NCBI GenBank assembly: GCA_945877425.1
Contig: CAMCRZ010000022.1
Location: 1 to 44,552, forward strand
DNA length: 44,552 nucleotides
Reading direction: 5' to 3'
Source: an uncultured Treponema sp.
Lineage (GTDB): Bacteria > Spirochaetota > Spirochaetia > Treponematales > Treponemataceae
Positions 42,193-44,552 of the stretch are shown piece by piece (positions within the stretch are counted from its first letter, which is position 1; the number at the start of each line of letters is the position of its first letter). The position numbers and the translations under genes are program-made. The notes under the pieces are model-generated. The model saw only the letters and a program-made list of their open reading frames with translations. It searched no databases and was not told the origin of the DNA.

Positions 42193-44552
42193 TTAGTGCC
42201 AGGTTCCTTCTACTGGTTTTGTGTATTTTCCCTGAGTGTAAAGCGAAACTGTATTTTCAATATGCTGGCCGATACTGTTGATTTTTTCTGGAGGGGCTGC
42301 ATAGAAAACCTGAAAATTATTATCTTCCAAAAATTTGACCATCTGTTCGATTCGCTCCTTTGACAGGGCAGAAAATGCTTCGTCAATAAATGCAATGCGT
42401 GCACAACAAACGTCTTTCGGGTAAAACTGCATAAGGCTTGCCGCAAGCACGATAAAATACGGAGTCTGCTTTTCACCGCCGCTGGCAGAACCTTGTTTTT
42501 TTGACAAATCCATTTCAGATTCTTCGTCTCCAATATGACTTCTGATTGTCATGTCATAAGTAAAATAATTTCTGTAATCTGAATAATCTTCTTCCTGTTC
42601 AGTATCAAGAATTTTGTTTAAAAACGACTGAACATCGTCGGCAAGTTTTTCGTCGCTCACTGTCCGCTCTGTAAACAAATCTGGAGTTTCTGAGTACAGT
42701 TCCAGATTTTTACAGATTGTAAAAAATACTGCGCGGTCCGGTTTTTCTTCCATTTTAAATTGATAAATATCGCGTCCAAAGGGAATGCGTTTGAGTTCGG
42801 CATTGATTGCAGCAATTTCATCTTTTGCAGAAATTATTTTTTCGTTTAGTTCTGCAACAAAATCGTGAAGGAAAACATCACGAAGTTTTTCTGACTGCTT
42901 TTCAACTTTATTTTTTGCTTCGTCAATTTTGACATTTGCAACATCGCGGTAACGGTCGCGGTAAAACGGAATGAATTCGACGCCATAATTTGAAGCATCA
43001 ATTTCGGAAAGCTGATTGTATTCCCGCTGCTTTTCTTCCATTTTTCTTTTTGAATTTTCAACGTCGTTTGTAAGGTTTTGCAAATGTTTCGAACTTATGA
43101 TTGTCAAAGAATTGCGCTGCTTGCAGGCACGTTCGTATTCTTCTTTCATTTCGCTGATAAGCTCAGGATGCTTTTCTGAAATTTCTTTATATTCGGTTTC
43201 TGCCTTGTCTGAGTTTTCGGCATTTTCTTTAATCTGTCGTTCGATATTTGCAATTTCATTTTCAACTGAACCGAGTTTTCGTTCTATTGATTTTGACTCG
43301 CTGTCGGCATTTTCAAGATTTGTTTTTGCAAGTTCATATTCTTTTGCAGCAACGAGCATTTCAGGACTGTTTTTAAGTTCATCAATCTGAACTGCAAGTT
43401 TTCCAAAGCTTTTGTTTTTTTCGCCAATTTCTTTTGCGCTGTTAAAATTGTAACGTTCTGCATTCCATTCAACATTATCAATCAAAGTTTTCAGCTGATT
43501 TCTGTCCTGAATTTCTTTTTCGTATTTTGATTTTTCCGAGCAAAGAGTTTCAAATTCTTTTTTTGCCTGTTCAAGCTGAATCTTTACAACATTGTTTCCC
43601 AGACAAAGCGAAGTTTTGTGAATCTGCATTTTTCCTGCGGAATAACTTTTGCAAATCATTCCGTCTTTTGTAATGCCGCCTTTTGGATGTTCATGCAGTT
43701 CATCAAGATTCTGGCACAAAAATATTCCGTTTAAAAGATAATTTGCATACCGCCTTGCACCTTTGTTTGTGATATTTAAAACTGATGATGCAGAATTATT
43801 TTCTATTTCGGTTTCAGGAATTTTATCAGTTAGAATTACGCTTGCCCTGTAAATATTTTTTTCGTTCAAAATCGACAAAGCTTCGCGGCAATATTCATCA
43901 TCAACAATAATGCCGTACCTTTTGTTTCCAAGGAAAGTTTCAATCGCTTTACGCCAGCTTTCATCGTTCAAAGATTCAACAAGTTCTGCAAAAAGGCGCA
44001 CCTGAGTTTTTATTCCTCGCCTGTTGAATTCATTTTGAATAATTCTTTTGGCTTCTTCGGCTTCGCTCGGAAACTGCCGGATGTTTGACTCAAGATTTTT
44101 TATTCTTTTTTGAACTTCCGTAATCTGAAAATTTACTTCATCGAGTTTTGTTTTTATTCGACCGTTTTCTTCTATAAATAAGTCACGCTGATTTTTAATT
44201 CTATTTGAAAAATCAATGAACGTAGAAATTTTTTCATCTGATGGAAAATCAGTTTCGCTTAGATTTTGAAGGATTATTTTATTCTCTTCTGGAATTTCAA
44301 AATAATCTGACATTTTTGGAAGAATAATTTTTAGCGAAGCCTGGAGCTGCTTTAATTCTGCAAGTTCAGTTTCAAGCTGTTCAATTTGTTTTTTGAGATT
44401 GATTTTATCCTGTTCCAGTTTATCGAGAGTTTCTGTTATGGAATGATTTTTGTTCTCGACTTCGGAAAGGCGTTTTCTCATTTCGGAAAGTTTTTCTTCC
44501 GTTTCGTTTTTCTTTTCTTCAAGTTCCTGCAACTTAATCTGATTATTCTGAA
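42193..44552 (-). CDS. jetC: Wadjet SMC-like ATPase JetC (5' end beyond the window)
   Basis: The reading frame is open at the window end, so only the last 785 or so residues are seen; the Walker A and head start lie beyond 44552. It has long heptad-rich coiled coils at both ends of the visible part (EEKKNETEEKLSEMRKRLSE; ENADSESKSIERKLGSVENE) around a hinge-like segment (DESWRKAIETFLGNKRYGII). The C-terminal head carries the ABC signature SASGGEKQTPYF (about 42460-42490), the Walker B IAFIDEAF (about 42375-42400) and a QVFYAAPPEKI switch. This combination is typical of MukB-like JetC. JetA and JetB should lie just upstream, outside the window. Wadjet subtype was not assigned. Confidence 0.88.
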   Translation of the reverse strand, partial: QNNQIKLQELEEKKNETEEKLSEMRKRLSEVENKNHSITETLDKLEQDKINLKKQIEQLETELAELKQLQASLKIILPKMSDYFEIPEENKIILQNLSETDFPSDEKISTFIDFSNRIKNQRDLFIEENGRIKTKLDEVNFQITEVQKRIKNLESNIRQFPSEAEEAKRIIQNEFNRRGIKTQVRLFAELVESLNDESWRKAIETFLGNKRYGIIVDDEYCREALSILNEKNIYRASVILTDKIPETEIENNSASSVLNITNKGARRYANYLLNGIFLCQNLDELHEHPKGGITKDGMICKSYSAGKMQIHKTSLCLGNNVVKIQLEQAKKEFETLCSEKSKYEKEIQDRNQLKTLIDNVEWNAERYNFNSAKEIGEKNKSFGKLAVQIDELKNSPEMLVAAKEYELAKTNLENADSESKSIERKLGSVENEIANIERQIKENAENSDKAETEYKEISEKHPELISEMKEEYERACKQRNSLTIISSKHLQNLTNDVENSKRKMEEKQREYNQLSEIDASNYGVEFIPFYRDRYRDVANVKIDEAKNKVEKQSEKLRDVFLHDFVAELNEKIISAKDEIAAINAELKRIPFGRDIYQFKMEEKPDRAVFFTICKNLELYSETPDLFTERTVSDEKLADDVQSFLNKILDTEQEEDYSDYRNYFTYDMTIRSHIGDEESEMDLSKKQGSASGGEKQTPYFIVLAASLMQFYPKDVCCARIAFIDEAFSALSKERIEQMVKFLEDNNFQVFYAAPPEKINSIGQHIENTVSLYTQGKYTKPVEGTWH

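Overview
The window looks like a chromosomal segment of a host-associated, low-GC spirochaete, most likely a gut or oral Treponema. This rests on several things together: two giant Ig-like surface proteins (one ending in an outer-membrane barrel, one a lipoprotein), AT-rich coding sequence, a glycosaminoglycan-type lyase operon, a PTS EIIC-EAL fusion and a Treponema-like tyrosine integrase arm domain. The species cannot be fixed from sequence reading alone.

Layout. 1-278 is a GC-rich intergenic repeat region. 279-2997 holds an M29-like aminopeptidase, then (minus strand) a stand-alone ABC ATPase and a sirtuin. 3344-19920 is dominated by two tandem giant genes: a 2104-aa protein of repeated Ig-like modules with a C-terminal beta-barrel, and a 3389-aa Ig-repeat lipoprotein, separated by a strong hairpin with a T-tract. 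A minus-strand solute-binding-like protein (19976-21157) is divergent from a polysaccharide operon (21341-27429): GH88 unsaturated glucuronyl hydrolase, two heparinase II/III-family lyases and an EamA transporter. None of the three enzymes has a signal peptide, so the pathway appears to work on imported oligosaccharides. 27566-31673 (minus) is a probable operon: oligoendopeptidase F, PAP2 phosphatase, MetN and MetI. Then come an EIIC-EAL membrane c-di-GMP phosphodiesterase and, converging on it, a cardiolipin synthase.

35586-39029 is an accessory segment: a VapC-like PIN toxin with a Phd-like antitoxin, a GC-rich inverted-repeat element, a DUF4143 AAA ATPase, and an iron-containing alcohol dehydrogenase whose 5' end is damaged (a 7-A tract puts its only nearby ATG out of frame). 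After an initiator tRNA-Met (39322-39394) comes a degenerate island: a second copy of the tRNA 3' end 199 bp downstream (a probable att site), a truncated integrase, a frameshifted IS256-type transposase, and an HsdM C-terminal remnant with a nonsense codon. Next to this debris, and apparently intact as far as visible, are the last two genes of a Wadjet anti-plasmid system on the minus strand: JetC (running off the window end) and JetD.

Two themes cut across the window. First, many genes have a sigma70-like -10 hexamer exactly 6 nt before the ATG and no Shine-Dalgarno, which predicts leaderless mRNAs; others carry a clear Shine-Dalgarno. Second, GC-rich intergenic repeats sharing a GCGCCGCC...CTTGCC core, plus a fold-back element with GCCACTGAAAAAG ends, recur between otherwise AT-rich genes. 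No CRISPR array, rRNA or complete insertion sequence was seen. The best candidates for under-described biology are the giant barrel/lipoprotein pair, the EIIC-EAL fusion, the leaderless promoter architecture and the repeat families; the clearest known defence system is the partial Wadjet locus.
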